Positions 1-8,772 of a stretch of 38,904 nucleotides of DNA are shown here, in pieces; position 1 is the first letter of the stretch, and each line of letters opens with the position of its first letter. The stretch is from an uncultured Candidatus Pelagibacter sp. (lineage in GTDB: Bacteria; Pseudomonadota; Alphaproteobacteria; Pelagibacterales; Pelagibacteraceae), in the NCBI GenBank assembly GCA_905620495.1, contig CAJQTK010000019.1, positions 1 through 38,904 on the forward strand, read 5' to 3'. The notes under the pieces are model-generated. The model was not told the origin of the DNA. It saw only the letters and a list, made by a program, of their open reading frames with translations, and ran no database searches. The translations under genes were made by a program, and so were the position numbers.

Positions 1-701
1 GGGTCTGGTTTCTCATTTACAGATGGTAACAGTGTTGCTTTAAAATAATTAATATTCATTGCATGATAACCAAGTGCTGATCTTTCCGTAATTCCATAGT
101 TGTGCCTAAAATTTGTTAATTTTTTTTTGAAAGACCACCAATCTGTTTTAATAAATTTTTTAAAAATTTTTTGATTATAAATCCAAAAACAACAATAATT
201 ATCATTATCATTTAAAAAAAACTTTTGCGTATTTATCATAATATATTTTTCGAGTTTTTTTCCAATGTGAATGGAATAATTTTTTTTATCATTATGATTT
301 TTTTCGTATATTAAAAAACCAAGATGAAATTTTTTTTTATTTAAATCGTCTTCATGTTTAAGAAAATATTTAAGGTTATTATCAGAAAATTTAATGTCAT
401 GTTCTAAATACATAAAATATTTATAATCATCTTTTTGTTTTTCCATTAATGGTCTTGATAACCATGTTAAATGACCTTTATTCAAATCATTATCACTAAT
501 TTTATGATTTATAATTTCAGCATCTATTATTTTATCTTCTAAAAAATCATTGTGTGTATGAACAAAGATATCAGTTTTAATTGATAGTTTTTTTAGGTTA
601 TCAATATTTTCTTTCAGAAAATCAAATCTAGTGAGTTGTCTATAGCCTTCTTTTTTTTGAGGATTTAGATTGTAAAAAGGTATATGTACAGATATAGACA
701 T
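1..701 (-). CDS. Partial glycosyltransferase-like protein, C-terminus beyond window edge
   Basis: Open frame on the minus strand from ATG at 701..699 to position 1 (MSISVHIPFYNLNPQKKEGYRQLTRFDFLKENIDNLKK...YFMYLEHDIKFSDNNLKYFLKHEDDL...), no stop. Absent from the ORF track because it runs off the window. 'YLEHDI' resembles the acidic motif of GT-A type glycosyltransferases, and the neighbours are sugar genes. Confidence 0.6.
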   Translation of the reverse strand, partial: MSISVHIPFYNLNPQKKEGYRQLTRFDFLKENIDNLKKLSIKTDIFVHTHNDFLEDKIIDAEIINHKISDNDLNKGHLTWLSRPLMEKQKDDYKYFMYLEHDIKFSDNNLKYFLKHEDDLNKKKFHLGFLIYEKNHNDKKNYSIHIGKKLEKYIMINTQKFFLNDNDNYCCFWIYNQKIFKKFIKTDWWSFKKKLTNFRHNYGITERSALGYHAMNINYFKATLLPSVNEKPD

Positions 702-744
702 TAATTTATTAATAATTTAGAGAAACATTTATCATAATTTTATA

Positions 745-1698
745 ATGAAAAGAATTTTAATTACTGGTGGAACTGGTTATTTGGGAAGAAATTTAGCTCT
801 TTTTTACAAAAAAAAATATAAAGTTTTTTTAGGCGCAAGAAATAATAAGCAAAATTTTTTAGTCAAAAATCTTACAAATTGTGAGGCGGTTCCTTTGGAT
901 GTTTCTAATATTAATTCAGTAAATGATTGCTTAAACTACACTAAACCAGATATTGTAATTCACGCGGCAGCTACAAAGTTTGTGGATCTTTCAGAAAAAT
1001 TTCCATTTGAGTGTATTGACACAAATATATTAGGGTCAACAAATGTTGCTAGAGCTTGTTTGAATAAAAAAATTCCGACTGTAATAGGTATTTCTACAGA
1101 TAAAGCATCACCACCAATAAAAAATATTTATGGCTTAAGCAAATCTCTTATGGAAAGACTTTTTTGCTCAAGTAATCCATATGGAAAAACAAAATTTGTG
1201 TGTGTTAGATATGGTAATGTTGCATGGTCTACTGGTTCAGTATTACCTATTTGGAAACAAATGTTTAATAAAAATAAAATGATACTTACAACTGGACCTA
1301 ACATGAGAAGATTTTTCTTTTCAGTTGATGAAGCGGTAAGTTTGGTTGATCAAGCATTAAAGCTAAAAGACGAATTAAATGGGAAAATTTTATCTGCAGA
1401 AATGAAATCAGCAAAAATGATTGAAATTTTAAAAGTTTGGATAAAAAAACTTGGAGGTAAATATAAAGTTATTAAAGGTAGAAAAGGTGACAGACTAGAT
1501 GAATATTTAATAGGTGAAGATGAATTGAAATATACACAAACTTTAAATATAAAAAATAAAAAATACTTTGTTATCGATTTTAATCAAATGTCAAAAAAAC
1601 CACTTAAAAAAATTGTATCTTCTCAAAATGCAAAAAAATTATCTCAGTCTGAAATAGAAAAAATAATTAGATTTGGGATAAATAATAATGATCTCTAA
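745..1698 (+). CDS. NAD-dependent sugar-nucleotide dehydratase/epimerase, CapD/Polysacc_synt_2-like SDR
   Basis: N-terminal Rossmann motif ITGGTGYLGRNLA; STDKASPPIKNIYGLSKSLME with the YxxxK catalytic motif, as in UDP-GlcNAc 4,6-dehydratase-like proteins. Confidence 0.85.
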   Translation: MKRILITGGTGYLGRNLALFYKKKYKVFLGARNNKQNFLVKNLTNCEAVPLDVSNINSVNDCLNYTKPDIVIHAAATKFVDLSEKFPFECIDTNILGSTNVARACLNKKIPTVIGISTDKASPPIKNIYGLSKSLMERLFCSSNPYGKTKFVCVRYGNVAWSTGSVLPIWKQMFNKNKMILTTGPNMRRFFFSVDEAVSLVDQALKLKDELNGKILSAEMKSAKMIEILKVWIKKLGGKYKVIKGRKGDRLDEYLIGEDELKYTQTLNIKNKKYFVIDFNQMSKKPLKKIVSSQNAKKLSQSEIEKIIRFGINNNDL

Positions 1699-2368
1699 AA
1701 AAATAGACCACGCTTTCATTATGGCCGCGGGTCGAGGCACAAGATTAATGCCTTTAACTCAAAAAATTCCAAAAGGACTAATTAAATATAAACAAAGCTC
1801 ACTAATATCAAATGGAATAGACAAACTTAGAAAATACATAAATTTTATTCACATATCCGTCGGATATAAGGGTCCAATACTTGCAAAACATTTAATTGAA
1901 CAAAAAGTTTCTTCTATTATCAATACAGATAATAAAGGTAATGCATGGTGGATTTTTAACTCTATCTTTAAATATTTTGATAAACCTATTTATGTTTTAA
2001 CTTGTGATAATGTTACAGATATTGATTTCAAAAAAATTGAAAAAGATTATTATAAAAAGAAAAAACCTCTTTGTATGATTATTCCAACTAAGCCTGTAGT
2101 AGGCTTATCTGGAGATTATATATCAAGTAAAAATAATGTTGTTAACAGTTTATCAAGAAAGAAAAAGACAGGTATTTACTGCACTGGAATACAGGTTATA
2201 AATCCTAAAAAAATAAACCAAAAAATTAAACCAACAAGTGATTTTAATGTACTTTGGAAAAGATTAATGAAGATCAAACAACTCTATGTTTCTGATATTG
2301 AGCCTAAAAAGTGGTATACTGTGGATAATATTGAGAATTACAAAAATTTAAAAAAGAATACTAAATAG
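1688..2368 (+). CDS. Nucleotidyltransferase (NTP_transferase family, sugar-1-phosphate type)
   Basis: MAAGRGTRLMPLTQKIPKGLI signature; overlaps the upstream gene by 11 bp. Confidence 0.85.
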   Translation: MISKKIDHAFIMAAGRGTRLMPLTQKIPKGLIKYKQSSLISNGIDKLRKYINFIHISVGYKGPILAKHLIEQKVSSIINTDNKGNAWWIFNSIFKYFDKPIYVLTCDNVTDIDFKKIEKDYYKKKKPLCMIIPTKPVVGLSGDYISSKNNVVNSLSRKKKTGIYCTGIQVINPKKINQKIKPTSDFNVLWKRLMKIKQLYVSDIEPKKWYTVDNIENYKNLKKNTK

Positions 2369-2374
2369 CATGTG

Positions 2375-3862
2375 ATGTTAAAATTTAAACCTTTTTTAAA
2401 ATCAAATGATAAGATTTTTTATTTATTTCTGAGTTTGCTATTTGTGTTAACAGTCCAGCAGTTTGATCTCTATAAAGGGGGTGCCAATTATCTAATTCAT
2501 TCAATCAAATTTTTTGATAATAACAAATTACAAAATGATTGGATGGCTAACCAAGAAGATCATTTGCCTCTATTCACATATTTCAATTATTTTTTAATTA
2601 AAATTTTTTCAAAAAATGTAATTTATGTTATTCATTCTATACTTTTAGGGATATGTCCGTTTTTTTTATATTTAATTTCAAAAAACTTGTTCCCAAAAAT
2701 AAAAGATATAAATTTATGTATAATTTGGTTTGCTATTTTTATATTTATTTTTCATGAAAATAGCTTTTTTTCTGGAGTAGCTGGTCACAGGGTTATTGAT
2801 GTTGGATATCAACCTGCTAGTTTTGGAACACTGTTTTTTATAGGCATTTATCTTTTTCTAATAAAAAGGATTTTTTTGAGCATCTTTTTTATTTGTTTGG
2901 CTGCTTCATTTCATCCTACATATATCTTACATACTGGTTTTTTAATATTAGGCTTTATTGCCTACACTCTTCTCTCAAAAAAATACTTAGAATTTTTTAA
3001 AATATCTATATTCTATTTTATTCTTATTTTACCTATCACATTATTCATAATATTTAATTTTATCATTATAGAAAAAGATATAACTATAATTGGTCAGGAA
3101 ATTTTACTTGGAAGGATTCCTCATCATGCTAATATCCATTATTGGTTTACCTACAAAGACTTATTTTCTTTATTGGTCTATTTTTTTTCTTTATTTTTAT
3201 TAAAAAAAAATTTTAAATTTTTTGTAATATTTGGAGTATTTGGTTTTTGTTCAATTATTTTAAGCTTTATTCAATTTTTTTTAGATAATAACTCACTTGC
3301 ATTAACTTTCCCTTGGAGAACGTCTGTATTTATAATCCCTGTTTCTTCATTAATTGTTACGTCATATTTTATAAACAAAATTAAAATTGAAGATAAAAAA
3401 TTAAAGTTTATTGCTTTAAGTTTAATATTAGTTTCAAGTTTATCATTTGGCTACAAATCCCATTATATAAAAGATCTGAATTCAAAATTTGGCATCAAAC
3501 TTAAACTAACTTCAGATATAAAAAAGAATTTTTCTACTATAGATAATTTGTTAATACCAATTACATTAGAAGACATAAGAATGAATACCGGTTTACCAGT
3601 TTTTATAGATTGGAAACATCATACATTTAGGTACGATCAATTAATTGAATGGCGTTTAAGAATAGATTTAGCCATTAATTTTTATAAAAGCAGAACTCTT
3701 GAAGAGCAAATATTTAATTTAAATAAAATTCAAGAAATTGATTATATATCTCATATACTAATTAAAACTGATGATCTAAAAATTGAATGTAAAAATCTTA
3801 TAAACCATAAAGTATTTGCACTGGTAAGTGTTAATGAATGTTTTGATAATGCTAAAAATTAA
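2375..3862 (+). CDS. Multi-pass membrane protein, candidate GT-C type glycosyltransferase
   Basis: About 10 hydrophobic segments; early loop 'FFDNNKLQNDWMANQEDHLPLFTYF' resembles a GT-C first periplasmic loop with acidic residues. Start may be GTG 2372 or ATG 2375. Confidence 0.55.
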   Translation: MLKFKPFLKSNDKIFYLFLSLLFVLTVQQFDLYKGGANYLIHSIKFFDNNKLQNDWMANQEDHLPLFTYFNYFLIKIFSKNVIYVIHSILLGICPFFLYLISKNLFPKIKDINLCIIWFAIFIFIFHENSFFSGVAGHRVIDVGYQPASFGTLFFIGIYLFLIKRIFLSIFFICLAASFHPTYILHTGFLILGFIAYTLLSKKYLEFFKISIFYFILILPITLFIIFNFIIIEKDITIIGQEILLGRIPHHANIHYWFTYKDLFSLLVYFFSLFLLKKNFKFFVIFGVFGFCSIILSFIQFFLDNNSLALTFPWRTSVFIIPVSSLIVTSYFINKIKIEDKKLKFIALSLILVSSLSFGYKSHYIKDLNSKFGIKLKLTSDIKKNFSTIDNLLIPITLEDIRMNTGLPVFIDWKHHTFRYDQLIEWRLRIDLAINFYKSRTLEEQIFNLNKIQEIDYISHILIKTDDLKIECKNLINHKVFALVSVNECFDNAKN

Positions 3863-3881
3863 TTTAAAAAAAAATAATAAT

Positions 3882-4619
3882 TTAAAGTTTAAGTTTCTTA
3901 AAAATTCTTTCAGGTATCAGTTTAATAATCATCATTATTAATCTCCATATTCCCATTGTATAAATTATGTTTTTCTTTTTCATTATACTCTTGAAAATAT
4001 CGCTAGCAACTTTGTCTGGATAAGAAGTAAAAATTTTTGGTAATTTTAGGCCAAGTGTCATTTTCGTATAAACAGTACCAGGCAATACTGTTAAAACATG
4101 TACATTTTTTTTTGCTAATCTATTTCTCAGACCTGACAAGAATGTGGTGAAACCCGCCTTAGCTGAACCATATATATAATTTGAAGATCTTCCTCTATCT
4201 CCTGCAACAGAACTTATTCCCACTATAGTTCCATAACCTTGATTTTCGTAGATATTTGCTAATTCAGAAATTATATTTATAGGACCTTCATAATTGGTTC
4301 TTAATACTTTAGTTCTAAGATCAGAATTTCTCTCATTTTCTTTTTGTTCTCCCATAAAACCAATTGCACATATCACTATTGAAGGTACTTCTTTTAAATT
4401 CTTTATAAATTTTTCATAATTTTCATTTTTTAAAACATCAAATTCATATATATCTACAACTATATTATATCTTACTTTCAAATCTATTGATTGAATTTTA
4501 AGTTCATCAATATTTTTAGCAGCTAAGACTAAATTATAATTATTTTCCCCAAATTTTTTAGCGATGGATTTGGCAATATCGCTCTGAGCACCTAATATCA
4601 AAACACTATGTTTTTTCAT
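3882..4619 (-). CDS. SDR oxidoreductase, DprE2-like (polyprenylphosphoryl-2-keto-ribose reductase)
   Basis: MKKHSVLILGAQSDIAKSIAKKFGENNYNLVLAAKN; GISSVAGDRGRSSNYIYGSAKAGFTTFLSGLRNRL. Start re-assigned to ATG 4619, which overlaps the upstream stop as ATGA. Adjacent to the DprE1-like gene. Confidence 0.82.
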   Translation of the reverse strand: MKKHSVLILGAQSDIAKSIAKKFGENNYNLVLAAKNIDELKIQSIDLKVRYNIVVDIYEFDVLKNENYEKFIKNLKEVPSIVICAIGFMGEQKENERNSDLRTKVLRTNYEGPINIISELANIYENQGYGTIVGISSVAGDRGRSSNYIYGSAKAGFTTFLSGLRNRLAKKNVHVLTVLPGTVYTKMTLGLKLPKIFTSYPDKVASDIFKSIMKKKNIIYTMGIWRLIMMIIKLIPERIFKKLKL

Positions 4620-5959
4620 AATTCTAATCGCGATGATTGGCATGATATAAAATTTTTATCACAATCATTTTTATTTCTGAAATTAGTATATTCTTTTATT
4701 CTTGTATCAGATTTTTTGAAAACTTCCTTTTTCATCCTAGCATCTTTAGCCAGATAAAATCGTCCACCATATTTTAAAGTAATTTCGTCAAGTTTTTCTA
4801 ATAAATCTAAAGTTTTTTCATTTACAGGAAAATCTAATGCCAAAGTATATCCCTCCATTGGAAAAGAAAATTTACTTTCTTGTTTTCCAAATCTCTTCAA
4901 AACGGATAAGAAAGAACTTGCTTTTGAAAGTTCAATTTCTTTTAATAATTCGATTAAACCTTCTTTACACTTATTAAGTGGGATTACACATTGATATTGA
5001 ACAAATCCTTTTCGACCATAAATTTTGTTCCATTCAAGAACACTATCTAATGGGTAAAAATAATCGTCCCAATTTACAAGCTTTTCTTTTGAACTATTTT
5101 TACCTATTAGATAATAAATATAATTAAATAACTTTACAAATTTTTTATTTAGAAACCAATTAGGAAAATAGAACGGTATACTCATATATTTTTTTGACCT
5201 TGATTTTAAAGGATGTAGAATATTTTTTTTAATTGTGTCTTCGATTGATGCATGTTCACCAAACATAATTAAAGATTGTCCTAAATTTTTTTTGTTACTT
5301 GTGCTATTGATCCACGCAACAGAATAGGTTGCATTCATATTTTTTTCAAAAATATCCAAAGTTTGATCAATATTTTTGGCAACCAATGTTTTTTGTTTAA
5401 TCCAACAGGTCTTGACAGGACGGAGTTTAATTGCTGCTCTAATTATAACTCCAGTTAAACCCATTCCACCGATAGTCCATTCAAAGAGTTCACTATTTTC
5501 ATTCTTAGAACATCTTTTTATTTCACCCTTTGAATTAATTAATTCAAACCAATCTACAAAATTCCTAAAACTACCTTCTTTGTGATGATTTTTTCCATGC
5601 ACATCAGCAGCAATTAGGCCACCGATCGATGTAAATTTTGAACCAGGAGTCACATAAGGAAACCAACCTCTTGGAAGGAAAGTATTAATTACATCCTCTA
5701 ATAAGATACCAGACTCAACTACTAAAATACCTGAACTATCATCAAAAGATAATATATGATCAAAGTATTTCATACTAATAGTATTCTTTTCATTAATTGA
5801 GCTATCTCCATATGCACGACCATTGCCTCTTGCTATCAAATCACCTTTTTTGATTTCATTTTGAATTTGTTCTATATTTTTTGGATAAACCATGTTAGTT
5901 TTTCGAGTAGGGTATCCACCCCACCCCGAAATAAAAGTTTCTTTTAAATTTTTTATCAT
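4616..5959 (-). CDS. FAD-binding oxidase, DprE1-like (polyprenylphosphoryl-beta-D-ribose 2'-oxidase)
   Basis: IARGNGRAYGDSS, GGLIAADVHGKNHHKEGSFRNFVDWFELI, GFVQYQCVIP, ASSFLSVLKRFGKQ..FSFPMEGYTLALDFPV and GGRFYLAKDAR align by eye along the length of mycobacterial DprE1. Confidence 0.88.
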   Translation of the reverse strand: MIKNLKETFISGWGGYPTRKTNMVYPKNIEQIQNEIKKGDLIARGNGRAYGDSSINEKNTISMKYFDHILSFDDSSGILVVESGILLEDVINTFLPRGWFPYVTPGSKFTSIGGLIAADVHGKNHHKEGSFRNFVDWFELINSKGEIKRCSKNENSELFEWTIGGMGLTGVIIRAAIKLRPVKTCWIKQKTLVAKNIDQTLDIFEKNMNATYSVAWINSTSNKKNLGQSLIMFGEHASIEDTIKKNILHPLKSRSKKYMSIPFYFPNWFLNKKFVKLFNYIYYLIGKNSSKEKLVNWDDYFYPLDSVLEWNKIYGRKGFVQYQCVIPLNKCKEGLIELLKEIELSKASSFLSVLKRFGKQESKFSFPMEGYTLALDFPVNEKTLDLLEKLDEITLKYGGRFYLAKDARMKKEVFKKSDTRIKEYTNFRNKNDCDKNFISCQSSRLEL

Positions 5960-5988
5960 AATTAAAAATCAATTATTTTTATACAATT

Positions 5989-6882
5989 TTAGATAGTAAC
6001 TCCTAACCAAAAAATAAACAAAATTATCACTAAACATAAATAGCTTATTTTATCACTGATTGCATAAACTATAGGATCATCTTTGATTTGTCCTTTATTG
6101 GAAACATAAATTATTCTTGATATCCAAAATAACATTACAAAACATATGATCCACAAAATATTTGGAAAGGAGTATTGTTTTATAACAACAGGTGAATTTA
6201 TATGGAAAATTAATAATAGAATTGATATCCAGCCAGTCAATATTGCTATCCAATAAATCATTTTTTTATGTTTTATGGTATATGCTCGTCCATGAATTCT
6301 TTTCTTTTTAAATCTTACAATATTAACCAATTCTGTTAGTCGTTTAACAGCAGCAAGAGATGTAAAAAAAAACACAGAAAATAAAAGTAATGATAATGAT
6401 GTTGAAGTATCTGCAATGTAGCCTCCACCAAGAATTCGCGAAGTATATAATAATGAGAGGATTAAAAGATCAATAATTATGATTTTTTTAAAAAAAAAAG
6501 TATATAAATTTGAAAGTATAAAATAAGAAATTATTATTATAATAAATTCCTTATTTACATTTATTAAGAATATAATACTTAAAGTCAAAAGAATTAAAAC
6601 TAATACTCTACAATGATTAACTGTGATTAACCTTGCAGCAAGAGGTCTATACTTTTTAAAAGGATGATTTCGATCAGATTTTACATCCATGATATCATTA
6701 ATTACATAAATACTTGACGCTATTAAACTAAAAATTATAAATGCTTTAGCTGAGAGGATAAAATTACTAAAATCAAAATTATGAGACATTAACAGTGGTG
6801 TGAAAACAAGAACATTTTTTACCCATTGATAAGGTCTTAGAATTCTAAGAATGTGGATAATTTTAAAATTTTTTAGAGTCAT
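5989..6882 (-). CDS. UbiA-family prenyltransferase, polyprenyl-phosphate phosphoribosyltransferase (Rv3806c-like)
   Basis: LRPYQWVKNVLVFTPLL; SIYVINDIMDVKSDRNHPFKKYRPLAA (NDxxDxxxD motif) closely resembles the Rv3806c 'NDARDVEADREHPTKRFRPIAA' region; multi-TM. Confidence 0.87.
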   Translation of the reverse strand: MTLKNFKIIHILRILRPYQWVKNVLVFTPLLMSHNFDFSNFILSAKAFIIFSLIASSIYVINDIMDVKSDRNHPFKKYRPLAARLITVNHCRVLVLILLTLSIIFLINVNKEFIIIIISYFILSNLYTFFFKKIIIIDLLILSLLYTSRILGGGYIADTSTSLSLLLFSVFFFTSLAAVKRLTELVNIVRFKKKRIHGRAYTIKHKKMIYWIAILTGWISILLLIFHINSPVVIKQYSFPNILWIICFVMLFWISRIIYVSNKGQIKDDPIVYAISDKISYLCLVIILFIFWLGVTI

Positions 6883-7074
6883 TAAGATACTTTATATGAA
6901 TAATAATATTATTAATCAAATATTCGATAACCAAACAGTCTGGAATGGTTTAAATTTGATCATTAATGTAATTCCAGATTTTTTTAAAAATATTTCAGGC
7001 ATACATAGTTTTTCTTACAACTCCGGGGTCCTAGTTAATGACTTTGCAACTAATGAAAGTATATAATAAAATCT

Positions 7075-7791
7075 CTAATTTATATTAGCTACTATAAATG
7101 CTCTACCACTATAACCATAATCGAAGACTCTTCTAAATTCTATATTCGGATTTTTATTCTTAAAATCATTAAATGCCCCATACTCACCTTTATTTTTATT
7201 TCCTTTATAATAATTAAAGTCGTCAAATATAATAATTGAACCCTCTTGCAAGGTAGGTTTTGCAAAATTTAGTGCTAGAGTTGTTGACTCCTTTAAATCA
7301 CAATCAATCATTATTATTCTTGATTTGTTAATGTTATAATCATTTGGATTTTTATTTTTAATAGTTTCTTGATAAAAACCATCGATCAACCTAAATTTTT
7401 GATTTTTAGAACTTTTCTCAATATTTTTAATTACTTTTTTCTTATTGACTTTAAAAAAGTTGCTTTTAAAACTTGGATTTTCATCAATAGGTTTGATATC
7501 TCCAAAACCATCAAAGGAATCGAAACCCATAAAATTCGTCTCTATTTTTCTTTTAAATATTCGTTGCATTTTTTTATCTATTTTCATAGCGAAGTTGAAT
7601 GAACTTCCAGTAAAAACTCCAAATTCCAAATAATCTCCAGAGGTATTATCAGTATAATTTAGGAACATGGCTTTTTTAATTGCCGTATATTTACTTAAAG
7701 TATTTTCCAAAAAAGGGTGAATTAGAGCGATGAAACTAGAAAAAAAATTTTGTATAAAAAGATTTTCTTTTATAAAAGATAATAAATTCAT
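7075..7791 (-). CDS. SAM-dependent O-methyltransferase, TylF/MycF-like
   Basis: YLEFGVFTGSSFNFAM...FMGFDSFDGFGD...RIIMIDCDLKESTTLALNFAKPTLQEGSIIIFDDFNYYKG pattern. Confidence 0.8.
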   Translation of the reverse strand: MNLLSFIKENLFIQNFFSSFIALIHPFLENTLSKYTAIKKAMFLNYTDNTSGDYLEFGVFTGSSFNFAMKIDKKMQRIFKRKIETNFMGFDSFDGFGDIKPIDENPSFKSNFFKVNKKKVIKNIEKSSKNQKFRLIDGFYQETIKNKNPNDYNINKSRIIMIDCDLKESTTLALNFAKPTLQEGSIIIFDDFNYYKGNKNKGEYGAFNDFKNKNPNIEFRRVFDYGYSGRAFIVANIN

Positions 7792-7866
7792 AGTTCTAAT
7801 CTTTAATCAATTATTTGGAAGATTTAAAGATATTTTGAATTAATTTTTTTTGATTTTGTAGATAAA

Positions 7867-7942
7867 TGGTGCCCCCGCACGGAGTCGAACCGCGGACCTA
7901 TTGATTACAAATCAATTGCTCTACCAGCTGAGCTACAAGGGC
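7867..7942 (-). tRNA. tRNA-Thr (anticodon TGT)
   Basis: Minus-strand GCCCTTGTAGCTCAGCTGGTAGAGCAATTGATTTGTAATCAATAGGTCCGCGGTTCGACTCCGTGCGGGGGCACCA; cloverleaf drawn by hand; loop TTTGTAA; encoded CCA. Confidence 0.95.
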
Positions 7943-7975
7943 ATAACCGATTTCTATTAAGAAATCTTAGACTAA

Positions 7976-8719
7976 TCAAGGATTTTTTTTCAAATAACTT
8001 AAATGATGAAACACAATCGCTGCACTATTTGAGATATTTAAGCTTTCTACATCCTTATTTATATCAATCTTAACTAAAAAATCTGTGTACTTTCCGGTAT
8101 GTTCTCTCATACCAAATCCTTCAGATCCAAATAAAAGAACATTTTTTCCTTCCCATTTAATATCTGTAAAGTCTTTTTTTCCTCTTGCATCAAATCCATA
8201 AACCCAAAAATTCTTTTCTCTTAAATTTTTAAGTGTGGAATTTATGTTTGATACTTCAAAAATATTAATATGTTCCATGCAACCACTTGCAGCTTTATAC
8301 ATAAGCTTACTATCAGATGGAAATTGTCTTTCTTTAACTATCAAACCATCTATGTGAAATGAAGAGGCACTTCTAATTAATGATCCAATATTTCTTGGAT
8401 CAGTTACTTCATCTATACAAACAAACGTTAGATTATTTTTTCCTTTTATAAATTCTTTTAATTCAGGTTGGTCTAAATGTTCAACTTCAGCAATATAACC
8501 ACCATGCATCATTTGATCTTTTGAAGTATATTTATCTAACTCTTTTTTTGATTTAAAATATACCTTAACATCTTCAAGAACATTTTTTTTAGGGTTTTTT
8601 CTGTGAATATTTTTTTTACTTTCTTCAGTTAAAAAAACTTTTAAAACCTTTCTATTAGGGTTTCTAAGAGCCTCAATAACAGCATGCTGTCCAACGATCA
8701 AAAAAGACGATTTATTCAT
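7976..8719 (-). CDS. rlmB: 23S rRNA (guanosine-2'-O-)-methyltransferase RlmB (SpoU/TrmH family)
   Basis: FVCIDEVTDPRNIGSLIRSA, LLFGSEGFGMRE, SLNISNSAAIVFHHL SPOUT motifs. Confidence 0.92.
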   Translation of the reverse strand: MNKSSFLIVGQHAVIEALRNPNRKVLKVFLTEESKKNIHRKNPKKNVLEDVKVYFKSKKELDKYTSKDQMMHGGYIAEVEHLDQPELKEFIKGKNNLTFVCIDEVTDPRNIGSLIRSASSFHIDGLIVKERQFPSDSKLMYKAASGCMEHINIFEVSNINSTLKNLREKNFWVYGFDARGKKDFTDIKWEGKNVLLFGSEGFGMREHTGKYTDFLVKIDINKDVESLNISNSAAIVFHHLSYLKKNP

Positions 8720-8772
8720 AAATTAATGATTGTTTATACGTATTTAACCATGTTTTCACAGTAAATCTCGTG

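Noticed and set aside
5376-5585. 69-aa plus ORF inside the DprE1-like gene
   Set aside because: Antisense to a well-supported long CDS, no recognisable protein features.
7369-7633. Two overlapping plus ORFs in the TylF-like gene
   Set aside because: Antisense shadow ORFs of the methyltransferase CDS.
7867-7942. tRNA-Thr as an integrase attachment site
   Set aside because: No duplicated tRNA 3' fragment or integrase was found in the window.
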